Source: Globisporangium splendens
Taxonomy: Eukaryota; Oomycota; Peronosporomycetes; Pythiales; Pythiaceae
DNA length: 64,000 bases
NCBI GenBank assembly: GCA_006386115.1
Contig: VFIW01000012.1
Coordinates: 1,001,502-1,065,501, forward strand
Direction of reading: 5' to 3'
In this document: positions 1-10,342 of the stretch, piece after piece
How the letters are laid out: the number at the start of each line of letters is the position of its first letter
How positions within the stretch are numbered: the first letter of the stretch is position 1
Translations under genes and position numbers: made by a program
The notes under the pieces: generated by a model
Databases searched by the model: none
The model's input: the letters and a program-made list of their open reading frames with translations, nothing else
Told to the model about the DNA's origin: nothing

Positions 1-1398
1 ACTCCAACTGCTATTCGTGCCTGACGCCGCCTCCATGCACGCCTCGGACGTAGTGTCGCCAGCAAAGACGCAATATCGAGCCAATTGATCGTACACGCGA
101 CCAGTGCTCAGACGCGAGTCCGTAAATCGAGATACAAGCGTGCTCGAATTTGGTGGCGGTTGCTCCCAGAGCTCAGAGAAAGTCTGAATATCGTAGACCA
201 GCTCCGTGTGACGCTTCGAGCCTGCATCTCGCGCTTGAAGGCGCGTAAACAGCTGCTGCAAAATGACTTTGTCGTGTTGACTGCAGCGCTGGATCCTGTA
301 GATGATGGCAGGGATGAACGCTCGTTCCGTGGCGTTCAGCATCATCATCGCCAGCGCTCTTCGCAAGGGATAGGATTGCCGATCGTCCGAGTCAAAGTTT
401 GACGCGGCCAGCGGCAGGAGCGAAGACGCGCAGTTCGAGCCGCTCCGGGTAGCGTTGTCGTCGTCTAATCTCGTCAGAACGTTGTCCAATGCATCCGAGA
501 TGGATCTATTCCCCGAGACTTGCGTAGAACACGACTCGTTTTCACACAATGCGAGAAATTCGTCCCCAATGCGTCCAACCACAGCGTCAGCTTTCGAGAA
601 GTACGCAAACTGATCTTGTGTGGTCCCAGAGGTCGTGGCGCTGCTGTCTAAGACGTATCCTTTGACATTTGGGAGGCCGAAATGAAGCAACCGCTCGACA
701 AGGAGTGTGCCGTAGCCCTGTCCGTAGATGTACACTTCGGCATTGCTCTGGAGCTGGCTGATGATCGTGACAAGGTCGTACGCGGCGCTCGTGATCGAAA
801 AGACAGCGGCATCGCCGACATACTCCGCATTCAGACTCTGGGCACACTCGTGGAGCTCTGCAAGCGTCGAGTCGACGGAAACTGTGGCGTTGTCTGCTGT
901 TGTCGAGGACGAGTTACATGTGAGTCGAGTGCTTTGACCTGTTCCGCGCTGGTCAAGCGTGTACACACTGGCATCCCCTCCAACTTGACGATAGATCTGT
1001 TGCAATAGTTGAGCAGCTACAGTCAACACAGGAGATGCGTTAGGTAAACAGCAAATCCAACGCAGCGACCACCAAACCAAGTGCCCGCTTTACGCACCGT
1101 CGGAAGGAAGCACAACGTCACTGCGATCGGGGATCACCCACACGTTTCGAGGTATGGAGGTGTTCGCTGCTGCGGAAATGCGCTTGAGTGAGAGCTGAAT
1201 GGTTCGATCGTCGGGCAATGCGCATGCGTTCGCGTAGCAAAGCGGCACCACGGCGGTCGTGCACTCGGCGACGACTCGGTCTGTAGCGGTTGGTAGACCG
1301 CACGGACTCCAAGCGTTGGCCTGCAGCGCTTCAGTGTGCAATGCGCGGTGGTTGAACGCAGCGAGAATCGGTAGAACGCATTTCCATAACGGAGGCAT
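1..1398 (-). CDS. S33/TAP-like alpha/beta hydrolase homologue, secreted, nucleophile Ser replaced (3' end outside window)
   Basis: The gene reads from an ATG at 1398 down to the window edge. It has two exons: 1398-1098, then 1016-1, with the reading frame open throughout the second. The product matches the neighbouring gene at 2166-4394 almost end to end (ECTTAVVPLC, VWVIPDRSD, YTLDQRGTG, ITSAAYDLVTIIS). The first 30 or so residues are weakly hydrophobic and probably form a signal peptide. The oxyanion-side motif DQRGTG and the fold match secreted S33 (tripeptidyl/prolyl aminopeptidase-like) hydrolases. The nucleophile elbow reads YGQGYGTL, with Gly where the family has Ser in YGxSYGT, so peptidase activity is doubtful. 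The Asp and His ends of the triad lie at or beyond the edge. The paralogue next door has no intron at this position. Confidence 0.8.
1017..1097 (-). other. Intron (81 bp) in the first hydrolase-like gene
   Basis: The donor is GTGCGTAAAG and the acceptor ends in CTGTAG. Removing it joins LPSD to AQLLQQIYRQVGG in frame, matching LPSQVDTQLQMMYRQLGG of the intronless paralogue. Without splicing the frame stops at once. Confidence 0.85.
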
Positions 1399-2165
1399 CG
1401 GGCACTGGCCGATGCGGAATGGTGTTGGTGCTCGTCAATGGCGGAAGTTTATCAGTCTCTATGAGCTGGGAGAGAGAGACAAAGCTCCTGTTTGCCTGTT
1501 GTAAGACAGCCACCATCAGATGGGCGGGGAGAATTTCAACAGCAGAAGCAATTCCAGAACTGTGTGGCTCTCGCTCATTCTGCTGCTGGTGCTACAAAGG
1601 CAAAAAATTCGGTGTGCGCGCAGAAAGAGGCGAGGCTGTTGCTGTCCTTCTTCCACCCGTCACGTAATTTTTCGCGCTTTCGCAATGCGCAGCTGTGACC
1701 AACAGGGGAGATGAGCGCATCCCTCCGATGGGTGGACCGGGTTGCAGCTGGAGAGGGGGGAACGAACTCGCACCCATCTGGGAAGACGAACCGAACCGAG
1801 CCGCATCGTATGGATGGACTTGGGCACCTGAGTCTCTCTGCTTGTCGCTGAAGACTGGGCTTTGGAGCACAAGGCATTCGCGTAGACTCGGCAGGGAATT
1901 TTGACAATGGACCAAGGTACCTGCAATCGACAACGCCAAAGTGTCTCGTCTGCGGAGACAATGAGATGGCTACATTGTCAATGGCGGTTACAAAAGTACA
2001 CTCGCGAGTGTCCACATAAGAACGGCGTGCTGTCGTTTGGTCGTACACACAAATAAATACTGTATGAGGCAATAAAACGATCTGGCGCTTCTCTACCTGC
2101 GCAAAATACTGCCGCTGTTGCGCTCTTCAATGCCCTCAGTCGCATACACGTCGTGAGTGTGGATC
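1399..2165. other. Intergenic, no gene seen
   Basis: This is the 5' flank of the first hydrolase-like gene and the 3' flank of the second. Short overlapping ORFs on both strands show no family features. I see no convincing RNA gene or repeat. Confidence 0.5.
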
Positions 2166-4394
2166 TCATAATCGGAGATGGTTGGAGGACGAGTAGTTCC
2201 ACTCGTCGTACAGCGCTCTGTCGCCACGCGGGTTGGACCGAAAGTTCCAGTCTGAGTCGCTTTGTGGAGGCAGGAGTCTGAACTCGTTTGGATCTGGCTG
2301 GAACGTCCAGTCCATCGCGGACTCGGTCGATATGGGCAAATCCGTTGCACCTGCCTGCCAGCTCTCGTCGCTCGACAGACTCTTGAAGTTGATAGTCGAC
2401 CCCAACTGCTGCTTCTGCATCCGCTCGATCAGGTCGACGTCGTTGTCGCGCAGTTGCTGCAACTCGGCTTGCTCGTCGCGGTACTGCTTTTCGCGCCACA
2501 AGCGGTACAAGATCACTGCTAAGATCAGGAACGTGACGACCAGCATGCACGAGACAACGATGAACGCGGTTCTGTAGTGACTGAGCGATGCTCGCAATGA
2601 CGAGATCTCTGTCTGCGAGGACGAATCAATCGGTGGCGAACCGGTACTTGAATTCGCAGAGTCGATACTGCCACTGCTGCCACTACTACTGCTGTTGGAA
2701 GAAGGAAGCAACAGCTCGCCGTCGTAGGCGTCTGTGGTGTTCAGCACAGCGATGCTGGCCCGTCTCGTGAGCGCAAAGTTGACGGACGGGAGCTTATCCA
2801 TGCACGACGTGTCGTAGTTGTCTAGGTTCCCACTGTTGGTGATGTACGATTCCAGGATTGCGAGGCCGCACGAAGTGTCGTCATCGAGGTACGAGTTGAG
2901 TAGAACGTTGTGAGGCGCTGCTTCGAACGTCAACAGCTCTTTCGCTCTCCCGTTGAGCGCGTTCAGCAGTTCCTGGGCGTACTTGATCGGTGTCTGGCCG
3001 TCGAGATCGCCATTCAAGAGCAAGACGCTGGCAGTCGATGGGATCGTCGCGGCCGCGTTCCAGTATTCGTCGCGGGTGTACGCGAGGCGTGTCATGTTTG
3101 CGATCCCAGCGGTCGAGGTGTTGAGCTCAGTGCAGGATGTGGACGAATCGCCGGTGTATAGGCAGTAGCGCAACAGTTGGTCGTAGATTCGGCCAGAGCT
3201 GATCAGCGCTTCCGTGAAGCGCGCCGAGAGCCTTTTCTCCATCGCCGAGGGCGATTCCCAAAGTTCTGAGAACGCGTTCAGGTCGTACACGACTTCTTGA
3301 TTGGCCCTGAGCGTCTCTTCTCGGCGCTGGAGCTTGGTCATCGCGGCAGTCAGCACAACCTTGTCCGTCTCGTTGCATCGGTTGAGGCGATAGATGAGCA
3401 CAGGAATAAACGCTCGCTCGGTCGCATTCTGCATGTACATGGCGAGGTATCGACGTAGTCTGTAGGACGCTGGATCTGTCGTCGTCGTTGTCACTAATGT
3501 TGATGCAGTCGAAGCCGCTTGGAACACGGACGCGCAATTGGTATCGTCCGTGACGCTGGTATCGTCCAGCTTTGAGAGGATTCGCGAGAGCACCTTGGAG
3601 ACGGAATCGTCTTGGAATCTCGCGGCGCAAGTCGAATCTCGTTCGCAGAGTGTGAGAAAAGCGTCGCCAACGGTGCCGAACTCCTCGTCAGCTTTCGAAA
3701 TGTACGCAAACGCGCTCCTTCTGGCGCCTGAGGTCGTCGCACTGCCGTCGAGAATGTACCCTCGGACGTTGGCAATGCCGTAGTGAAGCAACCGCTCGAC
3801 GACGAGAGTGCCGTACCCGAGACCGTACACATACACTTGGGCCGTCGCTTGTGTTTGGCTGATGATCGTGACGAGGTCGTAGGCAGCGCTCGTGATGGAG
3901 AATGCGGCGAGGTTGTCGCCTAGCAAGACGTTCAGCGCCTGGGAACACCGTACAATCGCATTCGCGTCCAGCGTGCTCGAGGTATCGCACGTGATCTGCG
4001 AGCTGCGGCCAGTACCTCGCTGGTCCAGAGTGTACACGCTCACGTCGCCGCCTAGTTGTCGATACATCATCTGTAGTTGTGTGTCAACTTGGGACGGCAG
4101 TACATAGTCGCTCCGATCAGGAATCACCCAGAGATGGCGCGTCGTCTGGACAGTGTTCGTCGCGGCAATGCGTTTGAGGTACAAGCTGATGGTCTGGTTG
4201 TCTGGGTCTACGCAGAGGTTGCCACCGCAGAGCGGGACGACTGCAGTCGTGCATTCGGCGCTGAGACTCGGGAATCCGTCAGGGGCTGCCTCCAATGTAC
4301 ACGAGCTCCATGTGCGGATCTGTAGCGCTGTCGAGGTAAAGCTGAAGAGAGCGAGGCTGCTCAGCGAGCAGTAGATGGCCGCACACAACCGCAT
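2166..4394 (-). CDS. S33/TAP-like alpha/beta hydrolase homologue, type I membrane protein, nucleophile Ser replaced
   Basis: The protein has 742 residues from a clear ATG with an N-terminal signal peptide (about residues 1-24, hydrophobic, ending TSTALQ). The S33/TAP-like alpha/beta hydrolase domain follows: DQRGTG near residue 125, the nucleophile elbow YGLGYGTL near 193, the acid loop LLNGDLDGQTP near 463, and the histidine in AAPHNVLLNS near 494. Asp and His are present, but the nucleophile position is Gly (codon GGG), so it is probably a pseudoenzyme or uses another residue. A Ser-rich linker leads to one transmembrane helix (about 608-630, starting TAFIVVSCMLVV) and a cytoplasmic tail of about 110 residues rich in Asp, Gln and Ser. 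It is an adjacent paralogue of the gene at 1-1398 and probably a tandem duplicate. It could act as a surface binding protein; its substrate is unknown. Confidence 0.85.
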   Translation of the reverse strand: MRLCAAIYCSLSSLALFSFTSTALQIRTWSSCTLEAAPDGFPSLSAECTTAVVPLCGGNLCVDPDNQTISLYLKRIAATNTVQTTRHLWVIPDRSDYVLPSQVDTQLQMMYRQLGGDVSVYTLDQRGTGRSSQITCDTSSTLDANAIVRCSQALNVLLGDNLAAFSITSAAYDLVTIISQTQATAQVYVYGLGYGTLVVERLLHYGIANVRGYILDGSATTSGARRSAFAYISKADEEFGTVGDAFLTLCERDSTCAARFQDDSVSKVLSRILSKLDDTSVTDDTNCASVFQAASTASTLVTTTTTDPASYRLRRYLAMYMQNATERAFIPVLIYRLNRCNETDKVVLTAAMTKLQRREETLRANQEVVYDLNAFSELWESPSAMEKRLSARFTEALISSGRIYDQLLRYCLYTGDSSTSCTELNTSTAGIANMTRLAYTRDEYWNAAATIPSTASVLLLNGDLDGQTPIKYAQELLNALNGRAKELLTFEAAPHNVLLNSYLDDDTSCGLAILESYITNSGNLDNYDTSCMDKLPSVNFALTRRASIAVLNTTDAYDGELLLPSSNSSSSGSSGSIDSANSSTGSPPIDSSSQTEISSLRASLSHYRTAFIVVSCMLVVTFLILAVILYRLWREKQYRDEQAELQQLRDNDVDLIERMQKQQLGSTINFKSLSSDESWQAGATDLPISTESAMDWTFQPDPNEFRLLPPQSDSDWNFRSNPRGDRALYDEWNYSSSNHLRL

Positions 4395-6699
4395 CCTGGG
4401 GTCTCGCGGCTCGATCTGGAATAATGTGCACAGGCGGAATGGACTGCCGCCTATGCCACCAGCTCAGCAATTGCGCGCCAAGCAAAATTTACCGTTGTTT
4501 GGAAATGAGGCGGGGGAGGGGAGTGACAGCACCACCAGAATCCCAAACAGGTCGGCAGACGGAGCTGAGAAAAACGCCAAGGTCAGGAGCGCGCGGCCAA
4601 CTGTCGAGACCTCGCAACGGCGTTTATAGTACACAGGTCTATTGCCAATACTCGCTCGCATGTAACGGAGGTGGTGGAGGAATGGGTGCGGGTGCATATG
4701 CTTCTTCTATCGCGTGCGTAACACTGCACACAGAGATCAGATGGCAAGTGAAGCGCTTTAGGCGAAATTTTCACGGCGTTCTCCCTCGCCGACCACAAGC
4801 CACCGCTTTTGAGTTCAGAGAATGCACTGGCCTTGAGGGTTTGGTTCTCAGGTTTTTTTTCTTCGATCCATCAGCATGTGGCTTTGCATTGGTGGTCCAC
4901 CACAAGTCCTCCACATGATTGCGTTGGAAGGTAGCCATCTGGGGGTTGATACCCTAGGAGCTGATATCGGAGACATGCTTTAGGTCCAGGTGGAAGCCAT
5001 TTGGGCTTCGTTCCCAGCTGGGACTGGGATAGAAGGCGCTGAGACTAGGGCGGCGAGCAACACTGCAACGGAGATGCATTGCTGTTCAGCACCCGCCGAA
5101 ACAGAATTCGTCCGAATGCTGGACCCATCAACGAACGCAGCAACAGCGTGCGGAGAGTTGTCAGATGGAGAGCACTGAATGGATGCACATGGTCAATGTG
5201 TGGTAATGCGGTACAAACCACATTACACTTCAGGAAGCAACTCAAAGTGAAGAAGTTCACATGTTGGAAAGAGGCAAACTTTTGCTAGTTGCAGAGCCCC
5301 AAGAGGGTCCTATGACCTAAAGGACTCATTGCGTTATGCCATTAAAATACACACTGGAGTGCACCATGGATTATCAGGATCTCGACCAACGGTTTGTAAG
5401 CTCATAGCTTCGATGTGAAAAGCACGTGATGTATAGCCACCTCGAGCAATCCAGCAGCAAAGGGTGTTTACAAACGGAGGACTTGGCAACACAGTGTGCC
5501 TACAGAGGATTGAGGTTTGTGACATCAGCTGTGTACTGTTGTTGTGTGCGACTTGGTGGCTCGCTTAATGCAGCATATTCCACTTGCGCGAATGGTACAC
5601 CTTCGATTTTGTAGCAGTCTGCGCCAAGACGAGCTTGTGGAGCTGGTCGTCAGCAATTTCACAATGTCTGTGCTTGGCAACGTGTGGTGAACCGCGAGAG
5701 ATGTGCACCACAGTGGCACCAAGTAGGCTGTAACATACAAGATGGCAATTTTCCACATCAGCAATGTATATTACGATAGAGCTGTTTGATTTGTGTACAG
5801 TTTATTGTGGATAATTGAGCATTTGAGTCCTTCTGTGTCAGATTCTCTTCTAAAAGGATTTTGCACTCGAAATCTTGCCATCTCACGAAACCGCACACTT
5901 TTTTTTCTTTCTGAAAATGATTCACAATACAAATGCAGCCAATCAGAGCGTCGGGGACGCAATGGCGACCTTCCAGGGTTGCGGGTTTTTCGAAGCAGTT
6001 TGCTGCAGTTGTAGGGTTTCGGTTCGACTGCTCTCGACCCCACCCTCAAGTGGTAGGGGTGGGTTAACTCTTTCGCAGAGTCTGCTGTTTATTTTGCTGG
6101 CGCACTCAGTTGAAGCGCGCAAGTATCTCTCTAAATTTCTGAAAACTGACGCCGAGAGAAAGGGGCAGCCAACAAATAAGATCGGAATTACAATAGGGGG
6201 AGCTACAAACACAACGACTTTTGTGTGTGCGCATCAGGGCTTGCTGATGGCTGACTGCCACAAGTGAGTGGGCGGCCGTGAGCAACAAGCAAACCAGAAG
6301 CTACGCCACCGCCACGAGCGCGTGTGTGTCACGCACGTGTGCGCACAAACCGCAGCATTAACAGCATCAGCAAGCAGCAATTGGCATCAACAAGCGGACA
6401 GAAGAGCGAGACGAGGCAACAACCCGTGGGGGTTTCTGTCCCTGTGCGGCAGCATATTTGTCCAGCAATTGCTGCAGCACAAGTGCGGAAAACGACAACC
6501 AGACAAGCAAATCTCGTTCGCGTGTGTGTTGGCAATTACAACTTGCGTTTGTTGAACGTGCCGACGCGCCTTGAAGCCACAATCACACAGGCAAGCAACA
6601 ACCAAGCAGGCTTTGCAGCATCGGTCGTGTGCAACTTTCTCAGCAAGAAAGCACAAAACCTCAGCAGCTCACAAGGAAAAAGTCGACAGCTTTCAGGTA
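4395..6699. other. Intergenic, 2.3 kb, no gene seen
   Basis: The 5' flanks of the minus-strand hydrolase gene and the plus-strand RWP-RK gene meet here. ORFs are short and lack family signatures. The last few hundred bases, rich in CA and CAACAA runs, look like the 5' leader of the RWP-RK gene. I see no tRNA, repeat array or mobile element. Confidence 0.5.
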
Positions 6700-8706
6700 A
6701 TGGTGGTGCCGTCGTATCCAGACAACCACGAAGTGCGGCCAGCCAGCACCAGTGAGTCAGGAGCTACGTCCATGAGTGGTGGTCACGAGTCCTCGCCAGA
6801 TACCAAGCAGCCTGCCGCGAAACAGGAGCCACCTCCTCTGATTCAGAGCCATCCAGAGGCTCTGGTGGGTGCAGCAGATGCGATCCCGACGTCGTCTCCC
6901 AGTTTCACGGCTCAGACCATCCCCGTAGTGACAACTGCAGCTAATGCCGTTGCTCCAGGTGAACCAGCGAGCAACGTGGTCGCGATGCCGATGGGCGTCG
7001 CCTGGCAGCCGAGTATGCTCCAGCCCCTCAAGATTCGGCCTCTGCCAGTTCCGCCGCCGAGCATAACCATCCCGCCTCCTGTGGATGTGAAGGGACTGGA
7101 AACAACAGATGTGAGCATGACACCGCGTCCTCCTGGCTTTAATCCTGCAATGACGCTCGCTGACGGCACGAATCCTGCATTCGTGACACCGGCGTTTGGC
7201 CAATTTCCTGTTCAAGCAGGTGCTTCAGCAGAAGGTGAGGGTGGTAAAATGCTCTCTCCGTTGAAAGTGAATGTTGCCTTGCGACCCAAGCCTACCGAGA
7301 CGAGTGACGCGTCTCCGGTTCCGCCAGTAGTTGTCAAAGATTTGCACTTCGATCCTAGGTACCAGATCCCCGAGACGTGGCCGTTTGAGACTTCCAACAA
7401 CGTCTATGCCATGTTAATCCACCCGTCGCAGAAAACGGACCTCAGTTATCAGCAAATGCTGGCGGCAAAAGGTCTTGTCAACCCGCTGATGCACCTTCAG
7501 CAGCAGCAGCAGCAAGAGCAGTCATTTCTCCTGCACCATCCCGGGTTCCCGCTTCAGGCATCTCCAATCGGGACGAGAATGCAGCCGTTCTACCCTCAGC
7601 AGACGACTCCAATTGCCGTTCATGGTGCACATCAGATCGCGGTGCCTCACCTTAACTCTGGGTTCCCATCCCCGTTCTCTCCGACAGCGAGTCTTTCAGC
7701 GATCAATCTTTCCGACATCATGATGGCGGGCGATCCTGGGCTGATCCTTCCTCCGAATAGTCCGACAAACATCCTGAAGCATCTTTTGCCGCCAATCGTT
7801 CCTCAACATCTGAGCCTGAACGTAAAAGACATCACGCTGAATGAGCTGCGTCCGCATTTCAATAAACCTATGGCAGTGGTCGCAAAGGAGCTAGGCGTCT
7901 GCATTACGTTGATGAAGAAGATCTGCCGTCGCAATGGGTTGGTGCGCTGGCCGCACCGACGAATTCGCAGCCTGGTGAATCGAATCACGTCGTTGCAGGT
8001 AATAGCAGGAAATGCAAGCGATGCCGAGCAAAAACGGTTCCACTCCCAGATTGCAGCTCTACGCGAAGAGCTCTCGGCTGTGATCGAAAATCCAAACGAG
8101 AAGAGCCGCAAAGCGCAAGCCGATGCCAAGGCACGGAGTCCGTCGCTACGTGCTTGCGCAGATGAAACAGGCGAGGACGAGGACGGGCATGCAGAGGGAG
8201 ATGAGGATGACGACGAAGAGATACTGATAACGGAGGAGGTCGACGAAAAACTTAACGCAGGAGACTTAATCTCGCCGACAGCACCAGCGTCGTCAAGTTC
8301 TTCAGTTGGTGCTCCACTCAATACATCGCCAGATCGAAGTGCGCTCTTAAAGGCTGTGCATGAAGACGACGATGGCAAGGATCCCAGCACAGATCTTATT
8401 GCTGTTAGGGACAATGAAGAGTTGGGGTCCCACTCGAAGAAGCGAAAAGAGTTTGCCTCCCAGAATTTACCACCGCCTCCAATCAAGATCCCTTGTCACC
8501 GTGATCAGCAACGAACGTGCCACCGTGGGAGCAATGCCTTGGAGTCCCCATTTCGAAATGAGACTGATGGCGGAGGCGACCAAGTCGGCGGCGAAGTGCC
8601 AGGTGAAGACGCGTCAGATGGGGATCTCGAGCGTCCGTCGAGTACGACCAGCACGAGCAGCAAACGTGGCTCAATTTCGTCCATCTTGTGCGACCCAAAC
8701 GAGTGA
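6700..8706 (+). CDS. RWP-RK domain transcription factor
   Basis: The protein has 668 residues from the first in-frame ATG (MVVPSYPDNHEV). The frame is open for another 43 codons upstream but without an ATG there, so an upstream exon is possible. The RWP-RK DNA-binding domain lies at about residues 372-430. It has the helix pattern ITLNELRPHFNKPMAVVAKE, then ELGVCITLMKKICRRNG and the signature RWPHRRI near residue 416. The N-terminal half is Pro/Ser-rich and low in complexity, with a Gln run near 266-273. An acidic Glu/Asp-rich stretch follows the domain and a basic KKRK patch lies further on. RWP-RK proteins are nuclear regulators in plants and form an expanded family in oomycetes; the target genes cannot be read from the sequence. 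The neighbours do not suggest a shared pathway. Confidence 0.88.
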   Translation: MVVPSYPDNHEVRPASTSESGATSMSGGHESSPDTKQPAAKQEPPPLIQSHPEALVGAADAIPTSSPSFTAQTIPVVTTAANAVAPGEPASNVVAMPMGVAWQPSMLQPLKIRPLPVPPPSITIPPPVDVKGLETTDVSMTPRPPGFNPAMTLADGTNPAFVTPAFGQFPVQAGASAEGEGGKMLSPLKVNVALRPKPTETSDASPVPPVVVKDLHFDPRYQIPETWPFETSNNVYAMLIHPSQKTDLSYQQMLAAKGLVNPLMHLQQQQQQEQSFLLHHPGFPLQASPIGTRMQPFYPQQTTPIAVHGAHQIAVPHLNSGFPSPFSPTASLSAINLSDIMMAGDPGLILPPNSPTNILKHLLPPIVPQHLSLNVKDITLNELRPHFNKPMAVVAKELGVCITLMKKICRRNGLVRWPHRRIRSLVNRITSLQVIAGNASDAEQKRFHSQIAALREELSAVIENPNEKSRKAQADAKARSPSLRACADETGEDEDGHAEGDEDDDEEILITEEVDEKLNAGDLISPTAPASSSSSVGAPLNTSPDRSALLKAVHEDDDGKDPSTDLIAVRDNEELGSHSKKRKEFASQNLPPPPIKIPCHRDQQRTCHRGSNALESPFRNETDGGGDQVGGEVPGEDASDGDLERPSSTTSTSSKRGSISSILCDPNE

Positions 8707-10342
8707 ATCGAGATGGAGGTCCCGGCAATTTCGTCTTGTGTGGGCGATGCGACCAAACTGAAGCTGGGAAAGTGGATGTGATGCGAGGCCAACCTCAACT
8801 GTGTGAACGTGCCGACCGATAAATCAATCTACGAGAAGGAGAACACAAGTGTACGAAGGTATTATATAAAGCGGCTATTGTGAAGTGAATTAAAACTATG
8901 AATAAGATATATATGAAACGCATCGTGCTATTTTGAGAACTTCAGTTGCCGAAAAAGAGCACGCAAAGACTCACAAGTTGTGAGTTGTGCTGTGGCAGTG
9001 AATTGTATGTATATTTAGGACATCTTGTTCGCTTTCGACGTAACATAGTATACCTCACTGAAACTAAGTTGTGAGTCACAAGTGCCACCTTACGAGTGCT
9101 GTACACCATCAAATGGCATGGTGGTGAACTCGGTTCACTCAGCTCTCGGCCCAAGTCCGAAGCGCCGCCATTGTCAGGACACTCGTTTGGCTTCCAGGCA
9201 GTTTGATTTGGGGTTCTGGGCTTGGTTGTGACGTCCATTTTTGGCGGTGCAGTGGATTTCAAGCGCGTTTGACATTCAAGTATCGAAAGGTGCATGTTGA
9301 AGTAGTATTCGAATGCAACTGTCTAAGCAGGGTATGTGTTGTCATAGGAGTCATTCTGACCAAATAATAGCTGTAGCGACCCTTACAAATATTCTGTCAT
9401 AGATTGCACCATTAATTTAAGAGATACATAATCATCTACGAGTTCGAAAAGAGTGCACCTGTTGTCGAATTTTCCAGCCATTGAAATGATTCGCCTCTTT
9501 TGTGTTCAGAAACCAGGTGGAGAGGAGCTGGCGATGGCAGTTTCACTGCTCACGTTAAGGAGGAGTAGAGCTAGTGGCAAAAAATGAAACATTGATGCAT
9601 TATGTCATGAAGGGTTTTCAATGACACAATTCTCACAGCGTTTTATTTGGAGTATCGTGTTTAACCAGTGAATCGACTGTCAACTGTTTGAGCAGTTGCT
9701 GTTTCCCATTTCTACAATGGACACAGTGCTCTCTGGACAACGATAGTGAAAACGACATTGAAATGAGGTCTGTCCAGATAAAATTGGGGTTGTTTCTATC
9801 AACAATTGATTACAAGTCTTGCTATTGAGAGGTATCCTGCCGCGTTCTTTCTTTGTCCATTTTCCATTTCAGCAATCCCATGGATTGACGAGCACGATTC
9901 TTTGAACTAATTTATGCTCCTTCAGAAGAGCGATCTTTGTAAATAATACCCTTTAAAAACTATTCCGTATATTTGCTTTCCTATTCTCATCTAAACGCTA
10001 AATGCTTCTACACACTGTATTGTTGAATACTCTTATCGATCGTTTCTAATACCTTTGATAAGTAATCGAAATGCATCTTGCTGCTCCCGTTCCGCTATCA
10101 AAGGGAAAGACAGGACGCATCATTTTTCACTTCGCGACAAATGAGCAAACTACATGTGGAGCACCGACGCGCGTGCATAAACCGCTCCGAACTACACGCG
10201 ATGGACGCGTCTGCTCCTCTGGTTCTGCGTGCATCGCGGTCATGACTAGAATCCGATTTCCGTCGCTGCCCGCAGGCGGCCACATCGGAGGGAACAGCAC
10301 AAGCAAAAGAAAAAAGCAACTTAGGCTGCGAGCAGCTCCAAA
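8707..10342. other. Intergenic, 1.6 kb, AT-rich, no gene seen
   Basis: The sequence is AT-rich with only short ORFs. It separates the RWP-RK gene from the mucin-like cluster. I see no RNA gene or mobile element. Confidence 0.5.

Noticed and set aside
6571..6699. N-terminal extension of the RWP-RK protein
   Set aside because: The extension begins with TTG and has no ATG; the first ATG is at 6700.
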